Made by a program: the position numbers and the translations under genes | Notes under the pieces: model-generated | Seen by the model: only the letters and a program-made list of their open reading frames with translations | Databases searched by the model: none | What the model was told of the DNA's origin: nothing | Shown: piece after piece, positions 10,638 through 19,890 of the stretch | How the letters are laid out: each line of letters starts with the position of its first letter | How positions within the stretch are numbered: the stretch's first letter is position 1 | Source of the DNA: Apostichopus leukothele | Lineage: Eukaryota; Echinodermata; Holothuroidea; Aspidochirotida; Stichopodidae | Length of the DNA: 20,088 nucleotides | Assembly: GCA_010014835.2 (NCBI GenBank) | Contig: JAAAKB020212446.1 | Span: 1 to 20,088, forward strand | Direction of reading: 5' to 3'

Positions 10638-10641
10638 TTAA

Positions 10642-12831
10642 GTAACTTCTCTTGAGAGGATGTCTAAAGTAGTGGTGTACCTCAAGAATTAATCTTATAG
10701 GCCCCTTTTTATTCGTTGCTTCTATTAATAACCTTTATTTCTGATGGGAGTATTTTGCTGAAGATGGGCAGGGGTGTATAGTGTTAAATGTCCTCTTAAA
10801 GTACAGTACTATATAAATTGAATGAGTTGTTATAATTTCCACTTGTATTTTAGGAGCCGTGGTAAATAATTTTCTAATGGCAGATGTTATAAGGTATACT
10901 ATGCATGTTGTGCGCAGGTAATCGTAGGTAGGATATTATTTGTATAGTCTGGATGGCGAAATTAGCTTTCGTGTTGAACCTAGATGTGTTAGGTCGGTGT
11001 CTATATGACTCGGCTACAATGCAGCTTGGCATTGCTGTTAACTGAGGCTGCCAACATGAGGCAACACAGTGTTCTTGTTACGACTAGCAGGAATTAGTGA
11101 AGGAACGAAATCAATGTAAGTTGCAAAGTGGCGATATGAGCGCACATTTCCCGTGTCCCGGTACGGATCTCAAAAGCCCACAAAAGTGCAGTATATGGAT
11201 ATCTACAATAACAGAACGATAGTTTGTTTCAATTACCCAAATTTTCTAACTAAAACAATGAATTCACTATTTAATAACTGAAAGTGAAAGCAGGTTACCA
11301 TAACTTTGTGAGGAGGTGTGGGTGTAGTGAAGGGGGATTGTGTGCAGGGACGAGGCAATCGTTTGCGACATTAATTCAATCTATGCGCTGGAAGAAATTT
11401 CTGATATTTTAATATTCTAGTAATACTTCGATTTTTTTCGCATGCTTGTTATTTTACTGCCATCATTTAGCTAACTAACGACATCATACAGTCATTTACA
11501 ACATTATGGTTAGGTTTTTCATACCTTAAGTTCACGTATCTGCGTTTTCTATTTATGTTTTTATTCTTTATTTATTTTCTTATCTTACGGTATATTTTTG
11601 TCACGGTCACTATAGCTTGATAAACCAAACTATTTGCCCCTATTGTTTATCATAATTATGTACTTACTACATTTTTGTATCTCAAAATTCATGTTTGAAT
11701 GTTTGTGTACACACATGTGAAAGGCAAAAAATTAACGAAATTGTTTTTGAAGAGGGCGTTTCCAAACATTACCTTTCTTGGATTCAGAGTTGATGCCAGA
11801 AGGGTTGATCTATTCCCTCGCCCGTTACGACTGCACACGGTATCCGTGAGCATGCAGTACTACTACTGTGTGAAAACCCGAATAGATGGCGCCCTATGTA
11901 AATGGACAGTGAGGTCAAGTCACTTCAACTCTGACGAATATACGTAGACGGTGACGAGACTATGTAATATATAGGTTTTTTTCTATTTAAAAACTTTCTA
12001 TTCTAAGGTGATGAAACTCTAAATACAGAAAAGCTTAACAGCTAAGCAGAAAATCCAAAAGTACCAGTTGTCAAGAATAAATCAACCAACAAGATTTCAT
12101 TATAAAAATTAAAGCTTTTGGAGAACATTTGCCGTCATAAGATCACGGACCATATACGTACCTACTGTGATGGACTCGAAAAAGCCAGTCAAAATAGGTT
12201 CCATTCAATAAACTATTTATTGCGTAAGAGACAACTTATTGAGATGTTTTCAACAAACAATGTGGAATAAATGATCTCTTCCATATAAATGTTTGTTTGG
12301 TATGTTTTAATATGGTAATGGTAGCACCCCATGATGACATCACAGAATTATAAATTCAAGTTCTTTGCATTGCTGTAGTTGACACATGCAATAGCCTGTT
12401 TTGCAGACAACGGTTACCACCGTAGTGGCCCATTGTTTCATGACTCTCCTGCTGTTGGCCACTTCATGTCTTAAAACATTTGACAATGTTTTCTGATGTA
12501 TGTGCAATTCGGTTACTTTTACTCAGCGATACAGCCGGTTCCACTTTGTTTGCCAGTCCGCAAGGACAATGTTTTACACTTATGCGCATGCGCAACTAAT
12601 TTTTACGGTGAATTCAAATGTCGAGTGTTTTTGTATAGCACCTGTACAAAGTTACATTGTACATTTTTAATTTCAAAACATGAGGTGTCTGCATTGCCTA
12701 GTTCAGTAGTAGTGTTAGGCTATGCTAAACTCGACTAAGTTAGATCTGAACAAAACCTTTTTTTGGTGTTCTTGCAATGGACATTGCGTTATAGCGAAAT
12801 ATTAGGCCAACTGACACTTACAATTGAAATC
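10642..12831. other. Gap before the XKR gene
   Basis: No exon, RNA gene or bounded repeat was recognised here. Promoters of the XKR gene (rightward), and possibly of TPC3 (leftward), should lie in or next to this stretch, but I could not place a core promoter. Open frames at 11699-11947 and 12496-12738 show no family resemblance. Confidence 0.4.
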
Positions 12832-12991
12832 ATGGAATCGGGTGACGAGGAGTTATGTCATTTAGACGAAACTATTCCCCCGTGCAGAGAGTGTGAAAAA
12901 CATTTCTTCCACCAACAACAGACTTTCAACTGGTTGGAGGCAGGGGTTGTTCTTATTTCAATTTTGACGCTTGTAACTGACCTTGTAACCG
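12832..12991 (+). CDS. XKR exon 1: N-terminus and first half of TM1
   Basis: The exon has 53 codons plus one base, with donor gtgaga. It encodes an acidic, cysteine-containing N-terminus (MESGDEELCHLDETIPP), then NWLEAGVVLISILTLVTDLVT. The split codon gives the second aspartate of DLVTD in exon 2. Confidence 0.88.
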
Positions 12992-15900
12992 GTGAGATCA
13001 ACTTTATTCATAGCCTAGTGGACACATTTTTGATACAATATAGACGTACCTAGCTGTTGGTAACTTCAATCAATCATTCGATAGTGTGGAAGGTTGACCA
13101 AAAATCAACTTGAACATGGTGTGCTAAGTTCTGCTAACTGGTTAGGCTAACACTACATTATACTCGTACTTAGTGATAGGCCTAGCCTAAATGTTAATTT
13201 TAATTTAGGGCCTAACGTTATAGGAGGCCTAGTACTGTAGTCTGTAGTAACATCACTAACATAACAAGGTAAAGGGCCAAGAAGGGCACATGCCCCATGA
13301 AAAGCCCAACCATAGTAAACCCCAGCACAGGAATACACACAAAAATATATGAAGCAAATGAAAAGTACACCCCTGGCCTTAGGGCCCAACCCCATTAAAG
13401 AGGCCTACAACCATGCACTCTTACTAAAGAAAGTATCAATGTTTTCTTCAAAAGACAGCATAGAATCAGAACTAACAACCCATTCTGGCAAGTTATTCCA
13501 TTCATTCACAACCCTATGACTAGAGAGAAGTTAAATTTCTAATATCCAGACGAAAAAAATCTTTAATTAATTTGGGACTACGACAAGTTCGAGAAACAGT
13601 TGAAACCTTCAAAAAAATTACAAGCACCTAAAGAATCACTAGTTGTAAGGAACTTATAAGCCTGTATCATGTCACAACGGACTCTCCTCAATTCAAGTGT
13701 AGTTAGCCCAAGAGCTTAAACTCTTAAATGACTTAGGCTAAAGCTCTTAAACGACTTTCATAAGGGAGATGCCGAATGTTGGAAATCGTCCTAGTAGCCC
13801 TCCTCTTAACCTGCTCCAGTACAAATTTATCCTTTTCATAAAAAGGATTCCAAGCTTGCATAACAGATAGTAGGTAGTCCTTCAATGAATTTTCAAGTTG
13901 TCAGATAACTGTACATTATTGGACTACCTGTAGCTTCGTGTAGGCCTACGTAACTAGCTTGGGTAAGCTCAGTAAATCTTGCCTGGAGGGCCGATAACTG
14001 GTTAGACTATATGAAGCATCTATGGGCTATATCAACAAAGTCATCACTCCAAATAGACAATGAAGAGCTACATTTGATTTTGTAATGAATGTTTCTTGTC
14101 TTCAAATTAAGGTAAATTCAGGATATAGAAAAGAGAAAGAAATAAAGTTTAATCAATATAAAGTTATCTAAGTCTGGGCTAGCTGGCCTTAAAATACTAT
14201 CTTCAGCCTTCAGGATGGATACAGGGGAATTAAAGGAACTCAGGGTTAATTGCAAAGGACAGGTTAACAACTCTATCTGTATTTATTTATATTTAACCGA
14301 GAAATATACACAGAACATGCCGGTTACAACTTTTGATTCCATCTGTGTCCAGTTTTCGTGGGGTGAATAACATGATGCGTTTTGAGGCTTATTATTATAT
14401 CTCTATTAAATTCATTTACAGATACACTGGTGACATGCCAGTACTTTGCGACTGGAGAGTATGCTTGGGGTTTATTGACTCTGTCCTTCACTATGCTCCC
14501 GTCCTTCATCATTCAGTTCTTCAGTATGAGATGGTACCAGATGGATGAGGATCTTTCAAGAACAAAGTGGATTGCTCATTGTCTTCAATTGGGACCATTG
14601 TACAGGTAAATTGAAAACTGTTGCTGATCAATTCAAATTGCTTTTTTAGATGATAATCTTTGCCATAAATTTCACTGTAAGATTACAGGTGACCTGAAAT
14701 GATGAGTTGATATTTCATACTTTTTCAGTACATCACATTTTCAGTAATGAGGTATTATTAAATTATTTAACATAATGTACTTGTACAGTAAGTTTTAATG
14801 AATTGTGCAGTTTGTGGTCTTCGTAACTTTCTCCTGAAAGTATTTGACTGTAGACTGTACATCCTGTCCAGAAGGAACATTCAACATATGTGCAGTGCTT
14901 GGACTGCGTCCACTTAAAATGCATTTATGAATGAATTCTACCTCTAACCATTGAAACTCTTAAAGGCAACGTTGAGCCTGGACTGGAGAAAGTTCATGTT
15001 AGGCAACGAAGTATTGGCAATTTGGGGAAACTTTATCCAGGCAAATTTGTACAAAATTAATTTGACTACAGGGCAGGTGACAATTTAAAATTCTCTAGCA
15101 TACTGTAATATACACTGTTTTCAGGGACTGAAGTAACAAATAGACCATGATCTGGTATTCTTCTGACATTGATTTTAAATGACATTGCTGATCTCAGGTA
15201 CGTCATTGTCCTTCAAACTGGAATGACCGCCAAGAAATCTCGGGATCCTCTGGACTTTGACTTGCTCTATCATCAACAGAGTGACGTCTGCATGTTAAGG
15301 TTATTCGAGTCATTCATGGAGTCTGCTCCCCAAGTCGTCTTACAACTTTACATCATGGTTGCAACCAACGAGGAGAATTTCTTTACAGGTACAGTAGGTT
15401 AAAAAACTGCTTCTTTTGTGTCTGGTTTGGTTTCTTTTTAGGAAATGTTTCAGATATTTTATTAAAAATTAATTTTACTGCAAAATGCCACTAAGTATCA
15501 TCACCACAGAGCAGAATACTTTATTAACAAGATGGTCTCAGGTATCATGTGCGATCAAAATCCTTATTTCATAACTTTATATCATGTATATATGTTTTTT
15601 TTTCTATTTTGTGCAATTTTTTGTTTTTGTTTGTAATCCTTACAGTTTATTAATTCATTGGATTTGGGCTTTGCTAGCCTGACAGTCCCCTGACCATATG
15701 AATAATTTTCTGAAGAAACTCATCTCCCTGACTATAATCAGTATTTCTTGTAGCCTTTTAGATATCCTGTTTTAGTTCTCCTGATTGACATAAAGCCATC
15801 TCCATACTCCAAGAAACTGTTTGTAGCTTTAATATGGACATTTTTTTATACACAAAGTTACAATAGTTCTTGTTCATCAGACAAAAAGTTATAGTACACT

Positions 15901-16227
15901 GACATGGTGCTCAATATCATCATCCTACAATTTCTCTCTATTCATTATGGTTTAATTAATTCTCTATCTAATTTTCGCTACGTTTGTTTAAAGTTTCATG
16001 GTGTTTGTTCACTCCAGGCATCTCAGCTACCGTGTCTTTGGTCTCCCTGTGCTGGGCCATTGCTGTCTATAGCAGAATACATCGTAGAGTCCGAGAAGAT
16101 AAGAAAGTTGTCTCTTGGCCTGGAGTGTTATTGCAAGCGGTTTGGCGGATCGGCATGATATCATCCAGGGTCGTTGCTCTCGTTCTCTTTGCCACGGTCT
16201 TCAAAGCTTATGTATTCCTAGTCATCA
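12832..16227 (+). CDS. XK-related protein (XKR4/6/7 type), 4 exons, C-terminus not found
   Basis: XK-related proteins are multi-pass plasma-membrane proteins; several (XKR4, 8, 9) scramble phospholipids after caspase cleavage. Four exons (12832-12991, 14422-14605, 15198-15388, 16018-16227) join in phase into 248 residues. The start at 12832 is the first ATG in its frame, with A at -3 and G at +4. Residues 34-70 contain TM1 with the DLVTD motif (50-54), matching DLGTD of XKR8. LQLGPLYRYVIVLQTG, DVCMLRLFESFMESAPQVVL and ATVSLVSLCWAI match the conserved core. REDKKVVSWPGVLLQAVWR resembles XKR6 more than XKR8 or XKR9. The usual last third, with HW-containing helices and tail, was not found in the 2 kb before the next gene. 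Confidence 0.92.
13200..13890 (-). mobile_element. 5'-truncated LINE (CR1/L2-like), C-terminal end of ORF2 and 3' UTR
   Basis: Read on the minus strand, pieces of the reverse-transcriptase C-terminus typical of CR1/L2/Jockey-group LINEs appear in order. They are VKRRATR and LPYESRLRAL near 13810-13750, then TTLELRRVRCDMIQAYKFL near 13700-13650, then HRVVNEWNNLPEWVV near 13520-13478. A stop at 13405-13407 follows. The pieces lie in different frames, and a short local duplication near 13715-13757 breaks the reading, so the copy is dead. The 3' UTR runs to roughly 13200. It lies in the XKR intron 12992-14421. Confidence 0.8.
14422..14605 (+). CDS. XKR exon 2: TM2 and QLGPLYR motif
   Basis: Two bases complete the aspartate and 60 codons follow, with two bases left over. 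The acceptor is tcatttacag and the donor gtaaat. WGLLTLSFTMLPSFIIQFFS is TM2, and HCLQLGPLYR is the family motif before the next helix. Confidence 0.92.
14606..15197. other. XKR intron 2, nothing recognised
   Basis: This is AT-rich intron. A ttaaaggcaacg string near 14959 resembles the ends of the TTAA elements elsewhere, but I found no matching partner. Confidence 0.4.
15198..15388 (+). CDS. XKR exon 3: central core motif
   Basis: The exon has one base, 63 codons and one base, with acceptor gatctcag and donor gtacag. It encodes YVIVLQTGMTAKKSRDPLDF and then SDVCMLRLFESFMESAPQVV, the most conserved block of XK-related proteins. Its aspartate and glutamates lie inside the membrane in family structures. 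Confidence 0.94.
15389..16017. other. XKR intron 3, nothing recognised
   Basis: This is AT- and T-rich intron with no bounded repeat. Open frames entering exon 4 from 15904 and 15984 are intron sequence, since the frame joins the gene only at the acceptor 16016-16017. Confidence 0.5.
16018..16227 (+). CDS. XKR exon 4: two further membrane helices
   Basis: Two bases, 69 codons and one base, with acceptor cactccag and donor gtaaga. It encodes ISATVSLVSLCWAIAVYSRI, a basic loop ending REDKK, and SSRVVALVLFATVFKAYVFL. If the donor is not used, the frame runs on for 39 codons into a hAT-like element and stops at 16346. Confidence 0.92.
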
Positions 16228-16259
16228 GTAAGATATTTATTACATATATTCCTCTAGAG

Positions 16260-16629
16260 CAGGGGTGGGCAACCTACGGCCCGCGGGCGACATGCGGCCC
16301 GCCAGTGATTTTTTTTGCGGCCCGTGAGATGTCTCAAGAAAAATAAAAAAAATAAATCTATTTTACATCATCACACAAAACGAGCTAGCTGCTTAGAATT
16401 TATCTGCACTAATGATGCTGTCAGGTAGGTCTATTATCACCATTATTTATCAACTGTACTGTATCGACATTATGTTTTTGTGAATACAGATTAGTACACA
16501 CACCTATTGCTTGAAAGTCCTCGGAATCAAAGGTTTGAAATCAACAGCAGGTCGTTGGTTAGGTGCGGCCCTGTCAATCTTTCACTCCTATAATCTGGCC
16601 CATTCATTCAAAAAGGTGGCGCACCCCTG
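16260..16629. mobile_element. Non-autonomous hAT-like element, 370 bp
   Basis: The ends are CAGGGGTGGGCAACC on the left and, read inward from the right, CAGGGGTGCGCCACC, with 13 of 15 bases matching. CAGGGGTG-like termini with nearby GCGGCCC words are typical of hAT transposons. The left 8-base flank ctctagag (16252-16259) fits the hAT target consensus nTCTAGAn. The right flank gtgtagtg matches it at 5 of 8, so the duplication has decayed. There is no transposase frame. It lies just 32 bases past the donor of XKR exon 4. Confidence 0.8.
16342..16356 (+). promoter_or_regulatory. Two AATAAA hexamers directly after the XKR read-through stop
   Basis: AATAAA occurs at 16342-16347 and 16351-16356, inside the hAT-like element. 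The TAA ending the frame that runs on from XKR exon 4 lies at 16344-16346. They could act as polyadenylation signals for a short XKR transcript; that is inference. Confidence 0.35.
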
Positions 16630-16769
16630 GTGTAGTGTGACGAAAATATTACATTGCTTGGATTAGAGGCAGCAAAAGTGGGTTTAATCTGGAGTTTGAT
16701 GGGGGTCGTTGCACGCTGGAGCTAGAAACTGCATAACCTTAAACTTCCTCCGTAATGCAAAAGGACGTG

Positions 16770-16841
16770 TGCGATGGCCGGGAATTGAACCCGGGCCTAA
16801 TGCTTGGAAGGCATCAATGCTAACCACTACACCACCAACGC
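16770..16841 (-). tRNA. tRNA-Gly(TCC)
   Basis: A 72-base cloverleaf on the minus strand matches the length and layout of animal tRNA-Gly(UCC), which reads GGA codons. It starts GCGTTGG at 16841. The A box is TGGTGTAGTGG, the anticodon loop CTTCCAA, the T arm CCGGGTTCAATTCCCGG, and it ends CCATCGCA. The anticodon stem GATGC/GCATT pairs fully, counting one G-T pair. The acceptor stem has one T-T mismatch (pair 4-69). A TTTT Pol III stop begins 8 bases past the 3' end (16759-16762 on the plus strand as aaaa). It could be a working gene, a slightly decayed copy, or the head of a SINE. Confidence 0.75.
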
Positions 16842-18295
16842 TCGCTAGTAACATGTAAAGATAAGTTATTAATATACAATAAGTATATTGTTATGGGGGG
16901 CCATTTATTTCCTTCTTTTACAACGAAGAATTTTCCCCGAGTTTGGTAGAGTCAATTTCCTTCGGGTATCGATCTTTTAAGACTCTGTTTAACGTTACAG
17001 TGTTAAGAACAGTGCGATTAGTGCCCAAGTGTAATCTACCTTTCGTCGCGCGCTAGAGAGGCAGAAGACTTAGGTCTAAGTGTATTAGACCTGTGGGGCC
17101 TACAAAAATATGACTTCAAATGTTTAGTAAAAAATATGCCCTTATTGAGACTAATTTGATATATTTCCATTTTTTATAAGATTTAAATATATAATTACTA
17201 AGCATACAACCTTAAGGAATTCTATCATATTTATAACCAATTAGTATTTTAGTCGAAAATATATAAACCTAAATAAAAGTGCAGTGATCAACACATGTGT
17301 TATGTATGGGGAGAGCGCGTATGAGATACGTTGAGCGTCCTCGTAGAAGAAGTAACGCTAATCAAACATGTGCAATACCTGATACACACGTACAGAACAT
17401 AGTGTGTACCTGACAAATAAAATACTCAAAAGACTGACAAAGATACAGGTAAATTTTCTCGACCCGGTCGTGTAAAGTACAAAGTTGGATTATTTCTGGA
17501 ATCTCCAAGTATTAGCCATTTGACGCATCGCAACCGTACAAGTTGCTCGTATTGGAAATAACATAACAACAAATGTTTATGTCATCGAAATTGTTTCTTG
17601 GTACTCAGTTTTTGGTAGGCCTACTGTTGTAGCCTAACAAGTAACATTTTGGTTGGAGTAGCCTAGGCTAACTCAATCCAACGTTAAGCTAATGACAGCC
17701 TATCCTAGCAATATGCATATATATATTCACCAGCCTAGTGTCTAGCTATTAAAGCGTTGGTCGAAGGGGTTTCTTACAGTAAGGTATAATTTACGATTTT
17801 TTTGAGACTTGACAGGTTTCTGATCTTGTCGTTAATGATATCGTTAATCAAGTTGGCCTAGGGTCTAGGCCTATGTTACTGAAGTTGTATTAACAGTAAC
17901 ATACATTACAAGTTTTGATGTATGTTACTTGTAGTAACTGGGCGAACACAGTACGTTTATTCTCTGCACACAGTACATTTCTCTGACAAAAGATGGTGCT
18001 TTCCGCACACCAAATTTGTCAGCAGAAAATAACAGATTTTTTGTTGAGGAGCAGAATGGCTTACCGAACAAAAAGTTTCATCAACATGTGAGAGGATCAC
18101 CTGGGGACCACTGGTTGATTTGACATGGTATGACCCTCCTACTACCCTTAGGCTAACTCTATTGCTTTGTTGTAAAGTTTAAATGGTAGTTTTGATGGGA
18201 ATTTCAGGTTGATAAAAGTTCCAATTTCTTATCAATTTCATATGGCATCTAGCCTATCAATCATAAACTTATTAGTCTCACTTTTATTGTTTCAG
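16842..18295. other. Gap between XKR exon 4 and the snRNP gene
   Basis: I searched this stretch for the C-terminal XKR exon and found none. It contains many tagcctaggc-like palindromic words around 17610-17870 and a hairpin at 17895-17929. The promoter and a non-coding first exon of the snRNP gene probably lie here but were not placed. Confidence 0.4.
17895..17929. repeat. 11-bp inverted repeat, 13-base loop
   Basis: AGTAACATACA at 17895-17905 pairs perfectly with TGTATGTTACT at 17919-17929. It lies upstream of the snRNP gene; no function is assigned. Confidence 0.75.
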
Positions 18296-19805
18296 ATAAT
18301 ATAAACTGCAATTCAAGATGGAGATTCAACCAAACTTCTCAATCTACATCAATAATCTAAATGAAAAAGTGAAGAAAGATGGTAAGCTAGCCTACACTGT
18401 TTGTTTTCATAATTTAAGGCTGATGACTTGGTGAGTAACAACATATTTGGCAGTTACAGATTACCAGTTCTATTGCCCCTCAGTGGACTAAAGAAGGTTG
18501 CCAGTATTTCAGTGATGTATATATATATATCTCCTTTCACCGTTGGCCTATATGCCAACCTTTAGTCAGACTGCACAGCATGAAATATTGAAATAAATGT
18601 CCTTGGAGGGAATTCAACAGCTCTCAGCTAGTATATTTATTTTGATATGTGATAGATAACTTAAAAAACCTGGAATCCCAAAAATGCTATTTGGCTGGAA
18701 CTTTTATTTCCTCCAGCCAAAGAAAATTTGGCATTTTAAGCACCAAACTGGCTATGCTGGACTTCAGTCTGATAAGACTTAGGACTGCTTGTTGACTCAG
18801 TGTGGTAATGTCATAGTATACACACAAGAAAAAGCATATAAGCAAACTGGGCAAATGGCGACTATATGAAAATACCCTTTAATATTAAAGAATCCCCCTC
18901 CCCCTTTCCCCTCCTCGTCAACACCCCTCCAATTCCAACTATTGGGAAATGTTTGAGAGACAATGTGAATGATTAGGGCATTATTATCTGTTTAATGTTG
19001 GTAATTTGTTTGAGAATCAAAATTAGAACTAAATCTATTTAGAACAAAAGAACAGGTGACCTCAGTCTAAAAATTTGAACTGACAACGTTAATTGTACAA
19101 AAGGGGAACTCAGATTAAAATATTGATTCATCGCCTGTGTATTTGTATTTTATTTCTTCCACGCAGAGCTGAAGAAGTCTCTTTATGCAATTTTCTCTCA
19201 ATTTGGCACCATCTTGGACATAGTAGCGATGAAGTCGCTGAAAATGAAGGGACAAGCATTTGTCGTCTTTCGTGACGTTCCCAGCGCAACGAATGCCCTG
19301 CGGTCTATGCAGGGGTTCCCATTCTATGATAAGCCAATGGTAACATAGCCTTAATACCATCCCATTTATTTTCTGTTTTATTTAACTTGATTTAAAACTA
19401 CAGATGGCCTATTTCACTCACAAGAAAGATTTGTCAAAACTGTGGTTAGCGACTTTCTTGACAAACACTGCTCAAATATACTTATTTATTTGTAGTTTCT
19501 GTTTGTTAGCCTTGTACATATATAGAATGAAATTAGTGCCATTCACATGTGATCTTTTTGTTTTGTTAAGGCTATTCCATTTAAAAATATCCTGTTCATC
19601 TATCGAGCAGCAAGAATGATATATGATTGTCTGAGCCAACTATGTCTCATGCATGTGTTGTCTAGTTAACTCGATCGAACTGTTTTACACTTCCAGAGGA
19701 TACAATACGCCAAATCCACATCTGATGCCATCGCTAAGCTGCAAGGAACCTTTGTACCCAGAGAAAAGAAAATACCAGAGAAGAGAAAGCCAGAACCGGA
19801 GCCAG
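18296..19805 (+). CDS. SNRPA: U1A/U2B'' snRNP protein (SNRPA/SNRPB2, snf-like), partial, 3 exons
   Basis: This nuclear protein binds stem-loops of U1 and/or U2 snRNA in the spliceosome. A 5' UTR ending (18296-18317, after acceptor tttcag) leads to the ATG at 18318. Coding exons 18318-18381, 19167-19339 and 19697-19805 join in phase into 116 residues. The first RNA-recognition motif is complete: RNP2 is IYINNL (residues 9-14) and RNP1 is [39 protein letters not shown] and [19 protein letters not shown] are signature stretches. [23 protein letters not shown] is closer to U1A, while the short N-terminus MEIQPN is more like U2B''. The basic linker starts ([14 protein letters not shown]), and the second RNA-recognition motif lies off the right edge. 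Symbol given for the U1A-like side; the two may not have split in this lineage. Confidence 0.92.
18318..18381 (+). CDS. SNRPA: snRNP exon: start and RNP2
   Basis: The exon has 21 codons plus one base, with donor gtaagc. It encodes [20 protein letters not shown] and the following aspartate, including the RNP2 strand. The intron to the next exon is 785 bases and contains an inverted repeat. Confidence 0.9.
18482..18572. repeat. Inverted repeat in snRNP intron 1
   Basis: agtggactaaagaaggttg on the left and caacctttagtcagact on the right are imperfect reverse complements, with a two-base indel. Between them are a TA run and a perfect 6-bp hairpin (gttggc/gccaac at 18542-18559). It may be a small decayed transposon. 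Confidence 0.5.
18893..18935 (+). repeat. Pyrimidine-rich tract
   Basis: Runs of C and T with few purines (ccccctccccctttcccctcc and neighbours) lie in snRNP intron 1. The rest of that intron (18382-19166) and the intron 19340-19696 hold nothing I recognise. Confidence 0.7.
19167..19339 (+). CDS. SNRPA: snRNP exon: core of the first RNA-recognition motif
   Basis: Two bases and 57 codons, with acceptor ttccacgcag and donor gtaaca. It holds helix 1 ([13 protein letters not shown]), the RNA-binding loop (SLKMKGQ), RNP1 and GFPFYDKPM. Confidence 0.93.
19697..19805 (+). CDS. SNRPA: snRNP exon: end of first RNA-recognition motif and linker start
   Basis: The exon has 36 codons plus one base, with acceptor cttccag and donor gtagga. 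[19 protein letters not shown] includes the C-terminal helix that covers the RNA-binding face in U1A. A lysine- and proline-rich linker follows. Confidence 0.92.
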
Positions 19806-19833
19806 GTAGGAGGAGTCTTTATTTATATTTCAG

Positions 19834-19890
19834 TGTCCTTATGAATATTCATTGTCCTTATGAATATTTTGGTGTTCTTATGAATATAAG
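19834..19890 (+). repeat. Three tandem copies of a 19-20 base unit
   Basis: The units start at 19834, 19853 and 19873, each reading tgt(c/t)cttatgaatat with a variable end. They lie directly beyond the (TAAG)n tail of the possible LINE to their right. Confidence 0.85.

Noticed and set aside
11699-11947. Plus-strand 82-codon open frame as a small gene or XKR 5' exon
   Set aside because: No domain, signal peptide or splice logic links it to XKR, whose first ATG is well placed at 12832.
13153-13395. Minus-strand open frame of 80 codons
   Set aside because: It lies in the 3' UTR of the LINE fragment and shows no protein family resemblance.
14951-15060. A third TTAA-type miniature element starting at ttaaaggcaacg
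   Set aside because: No inverted partner with a second TTAA was found.
15904-16158. Plus-strand 84-codon open frame overlapping XKR exon 4
   Set aside because: It is in a different frame from the exon, which is fixed by phase and by strong family similarity.
19115-19360. Minus-strand 81-codon open frame opposite the snRNP exon
   Set aside because: It is the antisense shadow of exon 19167-19339.
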